From an uncultured Acidobacteriota bacterium (lineage in GTDB: Bacteria > Acidobacteriota > Vicinamibacteria > Fen-336), in NCBI GenBank assembly GCA_902826455.1, contig CADEEV010000008.1:62001-126000 (forward strand): a stretch of 64,000 nucleotides of DNA, in the 5' to 3' direction. How positions within the stretch are numbered: the first letter of the stretch is position 1; each line of letters starts with the position of its first letter. Below, one piece after another: positions 17,221 through 27,647 of the stretch. The position numbers and the translations under genes are program-made. Below the pieces are notes generated by a model. It was not told where the DNA came from and ran no database searches. It saw only the letters and a list, made by a program, of their open reading frames with translations.

Positions 17221-18897
17221 TCAGGCCTCTCGCTGGACCGGGGTCGCGGCGTCGGGCACGGCGACGCTCAGCACCTCGAAGACGGCGACTTCCTTCTCCT
17301 TGCCCTTGAGGGTCGCCTTCGGCAGCACGTTGACGTTGAACTGGCCCTTCACCATCTCCCAGGTGTTCTCGCCGATCACGACCATCCCGGGCTTGGCGAC
17401 GGAGCTCTCGAGCCGGCTCGCGGTGTTCACGACGTCGCCGAGCACCGTGTATTCCTTCTTGTTGATCGAGCCGATCTCGCCCGCCACCGCCCGTCCGCTG
17501 TTGATGCCGATGCGGATCCGCAGGTGCGGACCCTCCTTGCGCTCGGCGTTGAACTCCGCCAGGCGCGCCTGCATCTCGAGGCCGGACTTGATCGCGCGCG
17601 AGGCGTGGTCGGTCATCTCGAGAGGCGCGCCGAAGACCGCCATGATCGCGTCGCCGATGTACTTGTCGAGGGTGCCGTCGTACTTGAAGATGATGTCCGT
17701 CATCCGCGACAGGTAGTCGTTCAGCAGCAATGCCACGGCGGCCGGGCTCATCTTCTCCGACATGCTCGTGAAGCCGACGATGTCGGCGAACAGGACCGAC
17801 AGCTCCTTCTCCTCGGGCACGCCGAGGGCGGCGCTCTGGGACTCGGAGGTCGCGAGGATCCGGCTCGTCACCTGGGGCGAGAGGAAGCGCCCGAGGCGCT
17901 CCCTCTTCTTCTCCTCGGCCACGATCTTCTGATTGAGGCGCGCGCGCTCCACGGCCACGGCGGCGTAGTTGGCGAGGGCGGTCAGGAGGTCGAGGTCGTT
18001 CAGCGTGAAGCAGTTCGTGAGCATCATCGAGTCCACGAAGATGATCCCGATGACCTGCTCCTTGTTCCAGACCGGCGCGCACATGGCGCTCCGGATGCCC
18101 TGGAAGCGGATCGAATCGCCGGCGCTGAAGCGCGGGTCGACCATGGCGTCCGAAGTGAGGATCGAGACGCGGTCCTTCACGACGCGGTCGGCGATCGTCT
18201 TGGAGATCGCGATCTTCTGGGAGTCGGCGCCCTCGGCCTTGCGGTGCTTGATCACCATGGGCATCAGCTTCTTCTCGGGGCCGTCCTCGTGGAGCATCAG
18301 GAAGCCGCGGTCCGCCGGGATGTGGTCGAAGACGATGTCCATGACCTGGTGGAGCACCTCCTCCACCGGCCTCACGGCGATCAGGGTCTCGGCGACCTTG
18401 GTCAGCACCTTGAGGATGCGGTTCGACTTCTCGATCTCCTGGACCTCGGCCGAGGCGGGCGCCTTCTTGGCCGCGGAGCTGCCGGGCGCCGCCATCCCGG
18501 GGACGGGCATCTCCCCCGAGAGCAGCTTCGAGAGCTCGCCGACGCTGCGGATGATGGTGCCGGCCTCCTCGGAGAGCGGCTTGTCGTCGTCGAGGACGAC
18601 CTTGCCCTCGAGGGTCTTGCCGAAGCTCAGGGGCAGCTTGCCGAGCAGGATCTTGTCGCCGTCTTTCAGCAGCGCCTCGACGACGGGCACGCCGTTGACC
18701 GTGGTGCCGTTCTTCGACTTGAGGTCGATGATCCGGACGTTGCCCTCTTCGTCCACGACGATCTTCGCGTGGTTCCTGGAGATGCCGAAGTCCTTCAGGA
18801 CGACCTGGCACTCGGGCGAGCGTCCCATGAGGACCTCGCCGGTCGCGAAGCTGTAGTTCTGAGGGCTGTCGCCGTCCTGGTAGGTCAGGCGGTACAT
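17221..18897 (-). CDS. FHA-GAF-class III adenylate/guanylate cyclase
   Basis: 558 residues, soluble. FHA domain about 1-95 (GRSPECQVVL, GISRNHAKI, DLKSKNGTTVNG), GAF domain about 165-320, class III cyclase about 365-550. Metal-binding aspartates are in FADIVGFTSMSEK and GDAIMAVFG. The Lys of DKYIGDAIMA and the Thr of EYTVLGDVVNTASRLE fit the adenine-specifying K-D/T pair, so ATP is the likelier substrate (inference). The FHA domain suggests control by binding a phosphothreonine partner, the GAF domain by a small ligand. Directly followed by the HD-GYP gene; a cNMP-binding protein lies further down the same block. Confidence 0.93.
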   Translation of the reverse strand: MYRLTYQDGDSPQNYSFATGEVLMGRSPECQVVLKDFGISRNHAKIVVDEEGNVRIIDLKSKNGTTVNGVPVVEALLKDGDKILLGKLPLSFGKTLEGKVVLDDDKPLSEEAGTIIRSVGELSKLLSGEMPVPGMAAPGSSAAKKAPASAEVQEIEKSNRILKVLTKVAETLIAVRPVEEVLHQVMDIVFDHIPADRGFLMLHEDGPEKKLMPMVIKHRKAEGADSQKIAISKTIADRVVKDRVSILTSDAMVDPRFSAGDSIRFQGIRSAMCAPVWNKEQVIGIIFVDSMMLTNCFTLNDLDLLTALANYAAVAVERARLNQKIVAEEKKRERLGRFLSPQVTSRILATSESQSAALGVPEEKELSVLFADIVGFTSMSEKMSPAAVALLLNDYLSRMTDIIFKYDGTLDKYIGDAIMAVFGAPLEMTDHASRAIKSGLEMQARLAEFNAERKEGPHLRIRIGINSGRAVAGEIGSINKKEYTVLGDVVNTASRLESSVAKPGMVVIGENTWEMVKGQFNVNVLPKATLKGKEKEVAVFEVLSVAVPDAATPVQREA

Positions 18898-18908
18898 GGA
18901 TCCCTAAT

Positions 18909-19898
18909 CTACTCTCTTTTGAGGCTCCGGGACATCAGCTCGTCGACCGCCTCGCGCGCCGGCTTCGCGTCGTAGAGCACGGCTTTCATGGCCCGGGCGA
19001 TCGGCATCTCGACCTGCGAGTCCGCGGCGAGCGCGCACGCGGCGAGCGTCGTTCTCACGCCCTCGGCCACCATCCCCGAGGCCGCCGCGGTGGCCTCGGC
19101 CACGGTCGCGCCGCGACCCATCGCCTGGCCCAGGCGGCGGTTGCGCGAGAGCGCGCCGGTGCAGGTGAGCACGAGGTCCCCGAGGCCCGCGAGACCGGCG
19201 AGGCTGTCGGCGCGTCCGCCGCGCGCCACGGACAGCCGGGTGACCTCGGCGAGACCCCGGGTGATGAGCGCCGCGGCCGTGTTGGCGCCGTAGCCGAGAC
19301 CGTCGGCGATGCCGGCGGCGATCGCGATCACGTTCTTCAAGGCGCCGGCGAGCTCGATGCCGACCACGTCGTCGCTCGTGTAGGCGCGGAAGCGCGAGGT
19401 CGAGACGGCGCGCTGCAGGCCCTGGGCGACCGTGGCGTCCGCAGAGGCGACGACGACGGCCGTGGGCTGGCCCTGGGCCACCTCGAGAGCGAAGGACGGT
19501 CCGGACAGCACGGCGAGAGGATGGCCGGGCGCGGCCTCGGCCGCGACCTCCGACATGCGCCTCAGCGTGTCGGTCTCGAGGCCCTTCGTGGCCGACACGA
19601 GCCACGCTCCGGGAGGGGCGACGTCGCGCAGGCGCAAGTAGACCTCGCGGCAGAACTGCGAGGGCGCCACGACGAACACCGCGTCGGCGCCCGCGCACGC
19701 CTCCGCGAGGTCGGCCGTGACCCGGAGCGAGGCCGGCAGCGTGACCCCCGGCAGGTAGCGCGGGTTCTCGCGGGAGCCGGAGATGCGGCGCGCGAGCTCC
19801 GGGTCGCGGGCGAAGAGCCGGCTGGGCTGGCCTGCCGCGGCGAGATGCGCCGCGAGGGCCGTGCCCCAGGACCCGCTCCCGACGACCGCCACGTTCAT
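18909..19898 (-). CDS. gpsA: NAD(P)-dependent glycerol-3-phosphate dehydrogenase
   Basis: 329 residues from ATG 19898. Reduces dihydroxyacetone phosphate to sn-glycerol 3-phosphate for phospholipids. N-terminal dinucleotide motif VVGSGSWGTALA, SATKGLE, VLSGPSFALEVA, and the catalytic lysine in LAGALKNVIAIAAGI. The start codon overlaps the plsY stop (ATGA); plsY uses its product, so the pair forms the start of glycerolipid synthesis. Confidence 0.97.
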   Translation of the reverse strand: MNVAVVGSGSWGTALAAHLAAAGQPSRLFARDPELARRISGSRENPRYLPGVTLPASLRVTADLAEACAGADAVFVVAPSQFCREVYLRLRDVAPPGAWLVSATKGLETDTLRRMSEVAAEAAPGHPLAVLSGPSFALEVAQGQPTAVVVASADATVAQGLQRAVSTSRFRAYTSDDVVGIELAGALKNVIAIAAGIADGLGYGANTAAALITRGLAEVTRLSVARGGRADSLAGLAGLGDLVLTCTGALSRNRRLGQAMGRGATVAEATAAASGMVAEGVRTTLAACALAADSQVEMPIARAMKAVLYDAKPAREAVDELMSRSLKRE

Positions 19899-20479
19899 GC
19901 CCGCCGCCCCACCCGGCTCTCGGTGCCGCGTACGAGGCGCTCGAGGTTCGCGCGGTGCTTCACGATCACGAGCGCCCCGATCGCCGTCGCCGACCAGGCC
20001 ACGGCCGGCGGCCCCAAGGCGAACGCCGTGACGGCGAGCGCGACGGTGCCCGCCACCGAGCCGAGCGAGACGTAGCGGGACACGGCGGCCACGACCGCGA
20101 ACACCGCGAAGGCGACGGCCGAGGCGAGCGGCACGAGAGGCAGGAACGCCCCGCAGCCGGTCGCGACGCCCTTGCCGCCGCGGAAGCCGAGCCACACGGG
20201 ATACATGTGGCCGACCACCGCGGTGGCCGCGGCCAGGGCCGGCAGCGTCGAGCCCGTCGAGAAGCGCTGCACGAGCAGGGCGGCCACGGCGCCCTTGGAC
20301 GCGTCGAGCAGGAATGCCAGGATGCCCGCGGTCTTGCCCGCCGAGCGCATCACGTTCGTCGCACCGACGTTGCCGCTGCCGACGCTGCGCACGTCCGCCA
20401 CGCCGAACTGCCGGGCCACGAGATAGCTGAACGGGATCGAGCCGAGCAGGTACGCCGCGGCGAGCAGCAGCGCCGCCAC
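19895..20479 (-). CDS. plsY: Acyl-phosphate:glycerol-3-phosphate acyltransferase
   Basis: 194 residues, polytopic membrane enzyme that transfers acyl groups from acyl-phosphate to glycerol 3-phosphate. The three conserved loops are visible: GSIPFSY with SVGSGNVGATNVMR, GFRGGKGVATG, and the C-terminal HRANLERLVRGTE. GTG start one base after the cinA stop. The acyl-phosphate maker PlsX is not in the window. Confidence 0.96.
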   Translation of the reverse strand: MAALLLAAAYLLGSIPFSYLVARQFGVADVRSVGSGNVGATNVMRSAGKTAGILAFLLDASKGAVAALLVQRFSTGSTLPALAAATAVVGHMYPVWLGFRGGKGVATGCGAFLPLVPLASAVAFAVFAVVAAVSRYVSLGSVAGTVALAVTAFALGPPAVAWSATAIGALVIVKHRANLERLVRGTESRVGRRA

Positions 20480-20480
20480 G

Positions 20481-21725
20481 TCAGACCGGGAGGCCGAGCA
20501 GGCTTCGGCGCAGCATCTCGAGAGCCAGCTGGCCGGCCTGGAAGCGGACGCGGCCGCGGTCGCCGATGAAGGTGACGCGCTTCACGGGATCCGACGCGAT
20601 CCCCGCGAGCGCTATGAACACGGTGCCGACGGGCTTCTCCGGCGACCCACCGTCCGGACCCGCGATGCCCGTGATCCCCAGACCGAGGTCCGTCTTCGAG
20701 CGCTCGCGCGCGCCGCGCGCCATGGCGCGCGCCACCTCCTCCGAGACGGCTCCCACCGACGCGAGCAGCGCCGGATCGACGCCGAGGAGCTCGACCTTCG
20801 AGGCGTTGCTGTAGGTGACGAACGAGCGGTCGAGGAACCGGCTCGAGCCGGGGACCTCCGTCAGCCGCACGCTCACGAGGCCCCCCGTGCAGGATTCCGC
20901 GAGGGCCAGGGTGAGACCTCGCTCGATCAGCAGCTCCGCCACGACCTCGTGGAGCTCGCGGCCGTCCTCGCTGTAGATCTTGCCCGGCAGGAGCGCCCGG
21001 ATTCCCGCCGCGAGCGCCTCGTTGCGGGCGTCGGCCTCGGCGGCCGTGGCGCCCTCGGCGTTCAGGTGGAGCTCGACCTGGCCCGGAGCGCTCAGGATCG
21101 TCGTGACCGGGTTCTGGTACGTCTTGTAGAGCGGCGCCACCGCCTGCTCGATGTCGCTCTCCGAGACGGAGGCCATGCGCAGCGAGAGGCGCCGGAGCAC
21201 CGCACCGGCGGAGCGGGTGCGCAGCACCGGCAGGACCTGCTCGTCGAACATGGGCTGCATCTCGGACGGCGGGCCCGGCAGCAGGACGACGATGCGGCCG
21301 TCGGCCTCGACGTACTGGCCCGGCGCCGTTCCGCGCGGGTTGGGCAACACCACGCCGCCCCGGATGACGTCCGCCTGCTTCTCGTTCACCGGCGCCATCA
21401 CCCGGTTGTAGCGAGCGAAGCGCTCGCGCAGCTTCTCGAGGATCCCCGCGTCGCGGACCAGCTCCCGGCCGAGGGCGGCGGCCGCCGCCTCGCGCGTGAG
21501 GTCGTCTTCGGTGGGCCCGAGCCCGCCCGTGGCCACGACCACTTCCGAGCGCGACAGCGCGTCGCGGAACGCGGCCGTGAGGAGCGGGAGATCGTCGGCC
21601 ACGGTGATGCGGGCGGCGACCGGCACGCCCACCTCGCGCAGCCGGGCCGTGACGTAGGCGCCGTTCGTCTCGCCCCGCGGCGGCACGAGCAGCTCGCTGC
21701 CGATCGCGATCACCTCGGCCCTCAC
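20481..21725 (-). CDS. cinA: CinA-like protein (MoCF-like plus NMN amidase-type domain)
   Basis: 414 residues, the full two-domain form. N-terminal MoCF-like/ADP-ribose pyrophosphatase domain: AIGSELL, TGGLGPTEDDLTREA, LPGPPSEMQPMF. C-terminal nicotinamide-mononucleotide amidase domain: LALAESCTGGLVSVRLTEVPGSS, VTYSNASKVELLGV and GITGIAGPDGGSPEKPVGTVFIAL. Role in pyridine nucleotide recycling. GTG start overlapping the pgpA stop (GTGA); the pgpA-cinA order is common. Confidence 0.96.
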   Translation of the reverse strand: MRAEVIAIGSELLVPPRGETNGAYVTARLREVGVPVAARITVADDLPLLTAAFRDALSRSEVVVATGGLGPTEDDLTREAAAAALGRELVRDAGILEKLRERFARYNRVMAPVNEKQADVIRGGVVLPNPRGTAPGQYVEADGRIVVLLPGPPSEMQPMFDEQVLPVLRTRSAGAVLRRLSLRMASVSESDIEQAVAPLYKTYQNPVTTILSAPGQVELHLNAEGATAAEADARNEALAAGIRALLPGKIYSEDGRELHEVVAELLIERGLTLALAESCTGGLVSVRLTEVPGSSRFLDRSFVTYSNASKVELLGVDPALLASVGAVSEEVARAMARGARERSKTDLGLGITGIAGPDGGSPEKPVGTVFIALAGIASDPVKRVTFIGDRGRVRFQAGQLALEMLRRSLLGLPV

Positions 21726-22222
21726 GACGGCATCGCCCAGACCGCGAGGCGCAGCACCAGGTTAGCGTAGATCCCGGCCATCACGTCGTCCGCCATGATT
21801 CCCCAGCCGCCCGGGAAGCGCTCGAAGCCGCGGGCCGGCGGCGGCTTCACGATGTCCATCACCCGGAACAGCAGGAAGCCCAGGATGGCCGTGAACGGCG
21901 TGAAGGGCAGGAACACGAGGGTGATCCACATCCCGATGACCTCGTCGACCACGACGATCCCGGGATCGTGGAGGCCCGCGTGCCGGGCCACGGAGGAGGC
22001 GGCGGCGACGCCGACGAAGAAGAGGACGACGATGGCGAGCACCACCCAGGCGGGCGCGAGCCGCGCCAGCGGCCAGTACAGCGCCAGGCCCACGAGGGAG
22101 CCCGCCGTGCCGGGCGCCACCGGCGAGTAGCCGGAGCCGAGGCCTGTGGCCACGAGGCGCGCGAGGAGCGACGCCGGAGCCGCGCTGGCGCGTGAGTCTT
22201 CGGCCATGGAGGTCGAGATCAT
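21722..22222 (-). CDS. pgpA: Phosphatidylglycerophosphatase A
   Basis: 166 residues, membrane enzyme that dephosphorylates phosphatidylglycerol phosphate. Motifs: GLGSGYSPVAPGTAGSLVG, VVDEVIGMWITL with the catalytic acid, RVMDIVKPPPARGFERFPGGWGIMADDVMAGIYAN. Four hydrophobic segments. Two ATGs are possible (22222 and 22207); neither has a good Shine-Dalgarno and the first 5 residues are not conserved. Confidence 0.95.
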   Translation of the reverse strand: MISTSMAEDSRASAAPASLLARLVATGLGSGYSPVAPGTAGSLVGLALYWPLARLAPAWVVLAIVVLFFVGVAAASSVARHAGLHDPGIVVVDEVIGMWITLVFLPFTPFTAILGFLLFRVMDIVKPPPARGFERFPGGWGIMADDVMAGIYANLVLRLAVWAMPS

Positions 22223-22228
22223 AGCCGA

Positions 22229-23668
22229 CTAGCGGCGGCGCAATCGCCCCTCGGGATCGCGAGGCGCGACGCGGATCGTGTCGGAGTGGAAGACGTGGAC
22301 GCGTCCCGGGCCGCCCTTCGCGGCGCGCACGTGCTTGCGCCGCGTGACGTGGACGTCGACGCGCGCTTCCTGCCGCGCGTCGCTGAAGAACGCGGCCACC
22401 TCGGCCGCCTCCCGGATGTCGTCGGCGCCGGCGCGGCCCTCGTTGTCGCGGACGACGACGTGGGCTCCCGGAACGTCGCGCGCGTGGAGCCAGAGATCCT
22501 CGGGCCTCGCGACGCTGAAGGTGAGGTGATGGTTCTCGCGAGCGCCGCGTCCCACCAGCATGGACAGGCCGGCGCCCGTCAGGTAGTGGCGCGTTCCCGA
22601 CGCGCCGCCGGCGGCCTCGGGGGCCACCCGTACCTCGAGGTCGGCGACGTCGCTGGCGCTCTCGGCGCGCGACTCGCGCGCGCGCGATTCCTCGAGGGCG
22701 CGCCGGGTCTCCGCGAGCCTCACGGCCACGTGGCTGCGGGCGCGGTCGAGGCGCCGCGCCTTGGCGAACAGCTTGTCGGCGTTGCCGGCCAGGGAGAGCC
22801 GGGGATCGAGAGCGATCGTGAGCTCGCGCGCCGCGTCGTAGGGGTCCGGCACCCGGGCCTCGGAGGCGCCGCCCGGCGCTCCGCGGGGAGACGCGAGCAG
22901 CGCCTCGCCCTTGCGTCTCAGACTCTCCGCGTCGGGAAGGCCGGCCTCGTCCTGGGTCAGGTTGGCCTCGAGGCGTTCCAGGCGCCGGATCTCCCGGCGC
23001 GCCTCGACGAGGGTGGCCTTCTGCGCGGCCTCGAAACGGGCGCCGCGGCGTCGCGCCACGAGGTACACGGCAGTGGCGTCGCGCCACGTCGCGGGGCGCA
23101 GACCGGTGCTCGCGCCGCCCAAACGCACGGCGTCGATGGCGGCGAGGTCACGATCCCGGCAGTCCTCCCACGCACCGGGAAGCTGCACGGCAGGCGTGGC
23201 GCTCCCGGGAGGGGCCTCGGCCGCGTCCGCGGGAAGGGGCCATGCCGGGGCTCCTTCGCCGATCGTCGCGACCGCCGCGCCGTCCAGGACGACCGTGAGC
23301 GCGGGCGTGCCCGAGAGCCGTAGCGCGAGCTGCAGCGTGCCGGCGTCGACGAGGACGCTGGAGCTTCCGGCAACCCGGCGCAGCGCCACGACGCGACGGC
23401 CGACCGCGTGCTTGCGCAACAACAGCAGCGCGTGGCGATCGCGCCCCGGCACTTCGCTCTCGTCCTCGAGCGCCGCCGTTTCCGCGCGCTCCACGAGATA
23501 GAGGCCTGCCGCTCGGCGCGAGGCGTCGAGCCACAAGCGGCGGGAGCGCTCGTGGGCGAGCTCGAAGGCGACGGCATGCGGCGCCACGGAACGTGCCTTG
23601 CCCAGGACACGCCCGACGAGCGCCTTCGACAGCTCGGCGAGCCAGGCGTCGAGAACCGCGGCGTCCAC
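22229..23668 (-). CDS. NFACT-family (RqcH/Rqc2-like) protein, atypical
   Basis: 479 residues, GTG start, shorter than RqcH (about 570). N-terminal NFACT-N domain, a central coiled coil region (about 220-330 with LVEARREIRRLERLEANL), and the NFACT-R (DUF814) domain with SMLVGRGARENHHLTF, PEDLWLHARDVPGAHVV and the C-terminal KHVRAAKGGPGRVHVF. RqcH binds stalled 50S-peptidyl-tRNA and adds alanine tails. In that family an Asp-Arg pair after LLRKH is needed for tailing; here the equivalent stretch reads RRVAGSSSVLV (102-104 Ser-Ser-Ser), so tail synthesis may be lost. Between pgpA and an RDD protein, no quality-control partner nearby. Confidence 0.85.
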   Translation of the reverse strand: MDAAVLDAWLAELSKALVGRVLGKARSVAPHAVAFELAHERSRRLWLDASRRAAGLYLVERAETAALEDESEVPGRDRHALLLLRKHAVGRRVVALRRVAGSSSVLVDAGTLQLALRLSGTPALTVVLDGAAVATIGEGAPAWPLPADAAEAPPGSATPAVQLPGAWEDCRDRDLAAIDAVRLGGASTGLRPATWRDATAVYLVARRRGARFEAAQKATLVEARREIRRLERLEANLTQDEAGLPDAESLRRKGEALLASPRGAPGGASEARVPDPYDAARELTIALDPRLSLAGNADKLFAKARRLDRARSHVAVRLAETRRALEESRARESRAESASDVADLEVRVAPEAAGGASGTRHYLTGAGLSMLVGRGARENHHLTFSVARPEDLWLHARDVPGAHVVVRDNEGRAGADDIREAAEVAAFFSDARQEARVDVHVTRRKHVRAAKGGPGRVHVFHSDTIRVAPRDPEGRLRRR

Positions 23669-23695
23669 GATCCTCCGCGACGCGAGGGAGCGGCG

Positions 23696-24694
23696 CTAGA
23701 CCTTCACGACGCGGGCCCGCAGCAACCGGTCGTGGAAGGCGCGCCGCGCGGGATCGAAGAACAAGGGAAGCATGCCGAGCCCCGCCAGGGCGATGCCGGC
23801 CGCGCCGGCGGCGGCGCGGGCGACGGCCGGCAGCCAGCCCGGCCGTTCGCCGGCCTGGGTCAGCACCAGCAGCCCGAACATCATCTTTCCAGGCGTCTGG
23901 CCGCGCATGCCGGTGAACCAGGCCGCGTACACGAGACCCAGGAACGCCAGGTACCCGGCGAGCCACGGCCAGGCCGCGGCGAGCCCCGAAACGCTCGTGT
24001 GCGCGGCGCGGCTCGCGAAGTAGAGGACGACGGCATAGAGGCCCGCGAGGATCGCGGCGTCCACCGCCCCCGCCTGCAGGCGCTCGGCGAAGTGGGCCGG
24101 CCGCTCGACGCTCTCGAAGGTTCCCGGCGCCGGCTCCGGCTCTTCCTCGGCCCACTCCGCCTCGTCGTCGCCGCGCGCCTCGAGGGACTGCGGGAGGTCG
24201 AGGGGCTTCAAGGAGAACTCGGGGAGGCGCGGACGCGGGAGATCGAAGCGCAGCTCGGCGACCGGCGCGGGGACCTCGGGCTCGGGCTCCTCGAAGATCG
24301 ACTGGGGCGAGTCGGGCTGGAACTCGGAGGCCGCGTCCGCGAGCGGCGCGGCCGGGAGCTCGCTCTCGGGAATCGCCGGCGCAGACGCCTCGGCCGCCGG
24401 CGCCTCGACCGACGCCTCCTCGCGGAACAACGGCAGCTCCGAATCGGCAGCGCCGGTCTTGCGCTTCCGCTGCCGCATCCGTTCGCGAACCTCGTCCTTC
24501 CAGGCGGGCTGCGCCTTCTCGCGCTTGCGCAGCCCCGGCACGTCGCGCAAGGGCGCCGGCCCGCGCGAGGGCGGCGTGAGACGCGACGGATCCGGAGCGG
24601 CAGCGCCCATCACGACGGCCGGCACGCCCGCGCCGCACGCGAGACAGCGATCGCCGGCGGCGGCGAGAGGGCCCTGACAGCTGGGGCAGTTCAT
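23696..24694 (-). CDS. RDD-family membrane protein with N-terminal zinc ribbon
   Basis: 332 residues from ATG 24694. Residues 1-25 hold a CxxC...CxxC zinc ribbon (Cys3, 6, 17, 20). A long Ala/Pro/Glu-rich cytoplasmic linker follows to about 205. The C-terminal RDD domain (about 210-332) has three hydrophobic segments, begins AERLQAGAVDAAIL (Arg-Asp signature) and contains the GQTPGKMMFGLLVL motif, ending DPARRAFHDRLLRARV. Function unknown; RDD proteins are proposed transporters or membrane anchors. ATG overlaps the stop of the preceding gene. Confidence 0.82.
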   Translation of the reverse strand: MNCPSCQGPLAAAGDRCLACGAGVPAVVMGAAAPDPSRLTPPSRGPAPLRDVPGLRKREKAQPAWKDEVRERMRQRKRKTGAADSELPLFREEASVEAPAAEASAPAIPESELPAAPLADAASEFQPDSPQSIFEEPEPEVPAPVAELRFDLPRPRLPEFSLKPLDLPQSLEARGDDEAEWAEEEPEPAPGTFESVERPAHFAERLQAGAVDAAILAGLYAVVLYFASRAAHTSVSGLAAAWPWLAGYLAFLGLVYAAWFTGMRGQTPGKMMFGLLVLTQAGERPGWLPAVARAAAGAAGIALAGLGMLPLFFDPARRAFHDRLLRARVVKV

Positions 24695-25446
24695 CGCCGA
24701 TCCTCCTTCGTGCTCGTGGTCAGACGGCTGAGGGCCTGGGCCCGGAGCTGCTGTGCGAAGGGCCAGGCGGCGTCGCCAGGCTCGATGCGGCGGAGCGCCA
24801 GGAGCGCCGTGGCGGGATCGCCGGCCTCGAGTCGTTGCTTGGCCTCGCTCAAGGACGCGTCGGCGAGCGTCGGCTGCGGCAGCCGGGCGGCGGGCGCGAT
24901 GCCTTCGGCCGACGGGAGCGGCGGCTGCACCAGGCGGCCGAGCAGGCGCTCCCAGCTGAAGGCGAGGCTGCCGGCGAACAGCACGATAGCGACGGTCCAC
25001 ACGCCGACGAAGGCCCGTCGCATGCCGCTCGAGCCCGCTTCCGCGTGGACTCCCGCGCTCGGCCGGCCGTTGGCCGGAGGAGCCGACGACGTCAGCAGCA
25101 GGCCACGTCGCTCGTCGAGGCGGTCGAGCAGTGCCGCGGCCGCGTCGTTGTGACCGACGGCGTCGATCGCGGCCTCGAGCAACTCACGGGCTCGGGCTGC
25201 GTCGCCGCGAGCCAGCGCGGTGCGGGCCTCGGCGACCTGGGCTTCGGCGCGTCGCTCCGCCTCGGACACGGCGTTCTTGGCCCGCTCGACGCCTTCGCGG
25301 GCCACGGCGTGGGCCGGGTCGTGGGCCAGCACGCGGCCGAAGACCAGGGCGGCCTCTCCGGGATCTCCACTGGCGAAAGACGCCTCCGCTTGCGCGACGA
25401 GGGTGCGGATGCGGTCGTCTTCGGGCCCTGCCGAGAGTGGCTTCAA
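24691..25446 (-). CDS. TPR-like protein with one membrane helix
   Basis: 251 residues from TTG 25446, with GGAGG four to five bases upstream. About 1-115 are TPR-like helices (LVAQAEASFASGDPGEAALVFGRVLAHDP), a membrane helix lies near 144-164 (FVGVWTVAIVLFAGSLAFSW), and the C-terminal 75 residues contain another half TPR (SEAKQRLEAGDPATALLALRRIEP). No enzyme motif. It overlaps the RDD gene by four bases, which suggests the two act together. Confidence 0.75.
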   Translation of the reverse strand: MKPLSAGPEDDRIRTLVAQAEASFASGDPGEAALVFGRVLAHDPAHAVAREGVERAKNAVSEAERRAEAQVAEARTALARGDAARARELLEAAIDAVGHNDAAAALLDRLDERRGLLLTSSAPPANGRPSAGVHAEAGSSGMRRAFVGVWTVAIVLFAGSLAFSWERLLGRLVQPPLPSAEGIAPAARLPQPTLADASLSEAKQRLEAGDPATALLALRRIEPGDAAWPFAQQLRAQALSRLTTSTKEDRR

Positions 25447-25468
25447 TCGCCTCCGGATGACCTCGCCA

Positions 25469-26217
25469 TTATCGCGCCAGCCGGAAGCTCAAGGCAATGG
25501 TTCTGTAGAGGAACGAGACGCGACCCCCTCGTGAATGGCGATCGAACGCCGCATCCATGGCCCGATCGAAGCCGGCCCGGTCGGCCACGCCGTGCAGGAC
25601 GTAGGAGCTCGAGTAGGCGAGGCCCACGAGGCTCGCGTGGTCGAGGGCCTGGGCGTGCTCGAAGCGCGCCGTGCGCACGTCCACGAGACCGGGCGTCCGC
25701 TCGAGGCGCTCGGCCGTCCGGGCATGGGACTCCACCACGTGGTACTCGCTGCTGAAGTCGATCAGTGCCTGGTCGTAGTCGCGCATGAAGCCCGGGGCCA
25801 GGTCCCGAACGTTCCAGAAGACGGCGCACGCGCCCGCAGGCCGCAGGATGCGGCGGAACTCGGCGAGCGTCGTCTCGACGTCGAACCAGTGGAAGGCCTG
25901 CGCCACGGTCACGAGGTCGAGGCTCGCCGCCGCGAGCCCGGTCGCGGCGGCTTCGCCGCGCTGATAGCGCGCGCTTCCGCCCGCGGCGCGGGCCCGCTCG
26001 AGCATCGCTTCGTTGGGATCGACGCCGACCACGTCCAGGCCCCGCTCGGCGAACAGGCGCGTCGAGATGCCGGTGCCGCAGCCGACGTCCGCGAGTGCGC
26101 CGCCGGCCGGGAACGCCGCGGTCTCGAGGATCCAGTCGACGAGCGCTGCGGGGTAGGACGGCCGGTGCTTCTCGTAGAGAGCCGCGGCTCCGGTGAAGCG
26201 CTCCCGCGAGTCCGAGC

Positions 26218-26221
<4 letters not shown>
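25469..26221 (-). CDS. SAM-dependent class I methyltransferase
   Basis: 250 residues from GTG 26221, which overlaps the TGA of the response regulator gene. Methyltransf_11-type fold: motif I ALADVGCGTGISTRLF, acidic end of strand 2 VVGVDPNEAML, motif II region LDLVTVAQAFHWFD, motif III LRPAGACAVFWN. The N-terminus RERFTGAAALYEKHRPSYP is typical of the YcgJ/Coq5-like group often annotated as ubiquinone or sterol type, but the substrate is unknown. The co-translation with a regulator gene may be only positional. Confidence 0.88.
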
Positions 26222-27612
<1,391 letters not shown>

Positions 27613-27647
27613 CTAGTCTTCCTCGGTCCTCAGCACGGCGTCAGGCG

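Noticed and set aside
17132-17223. Frameshift between the cyclase and HD-GYP genes
   Set aside because: The cyclase ends with a complete domain and a normal stop, and the downstream frame supplies a complete membrane helix from CTG 17219, so no frameshift is needed.
25447-25500. Possible promoter TTGCCT-18-GATAAT (minus strand) between the methyltransferase and TPR-like genes
   Set aside because: Both boxes are weak and the -10 overlaps a stop codon; the 22-base gap is equally well explained by co-transcription.
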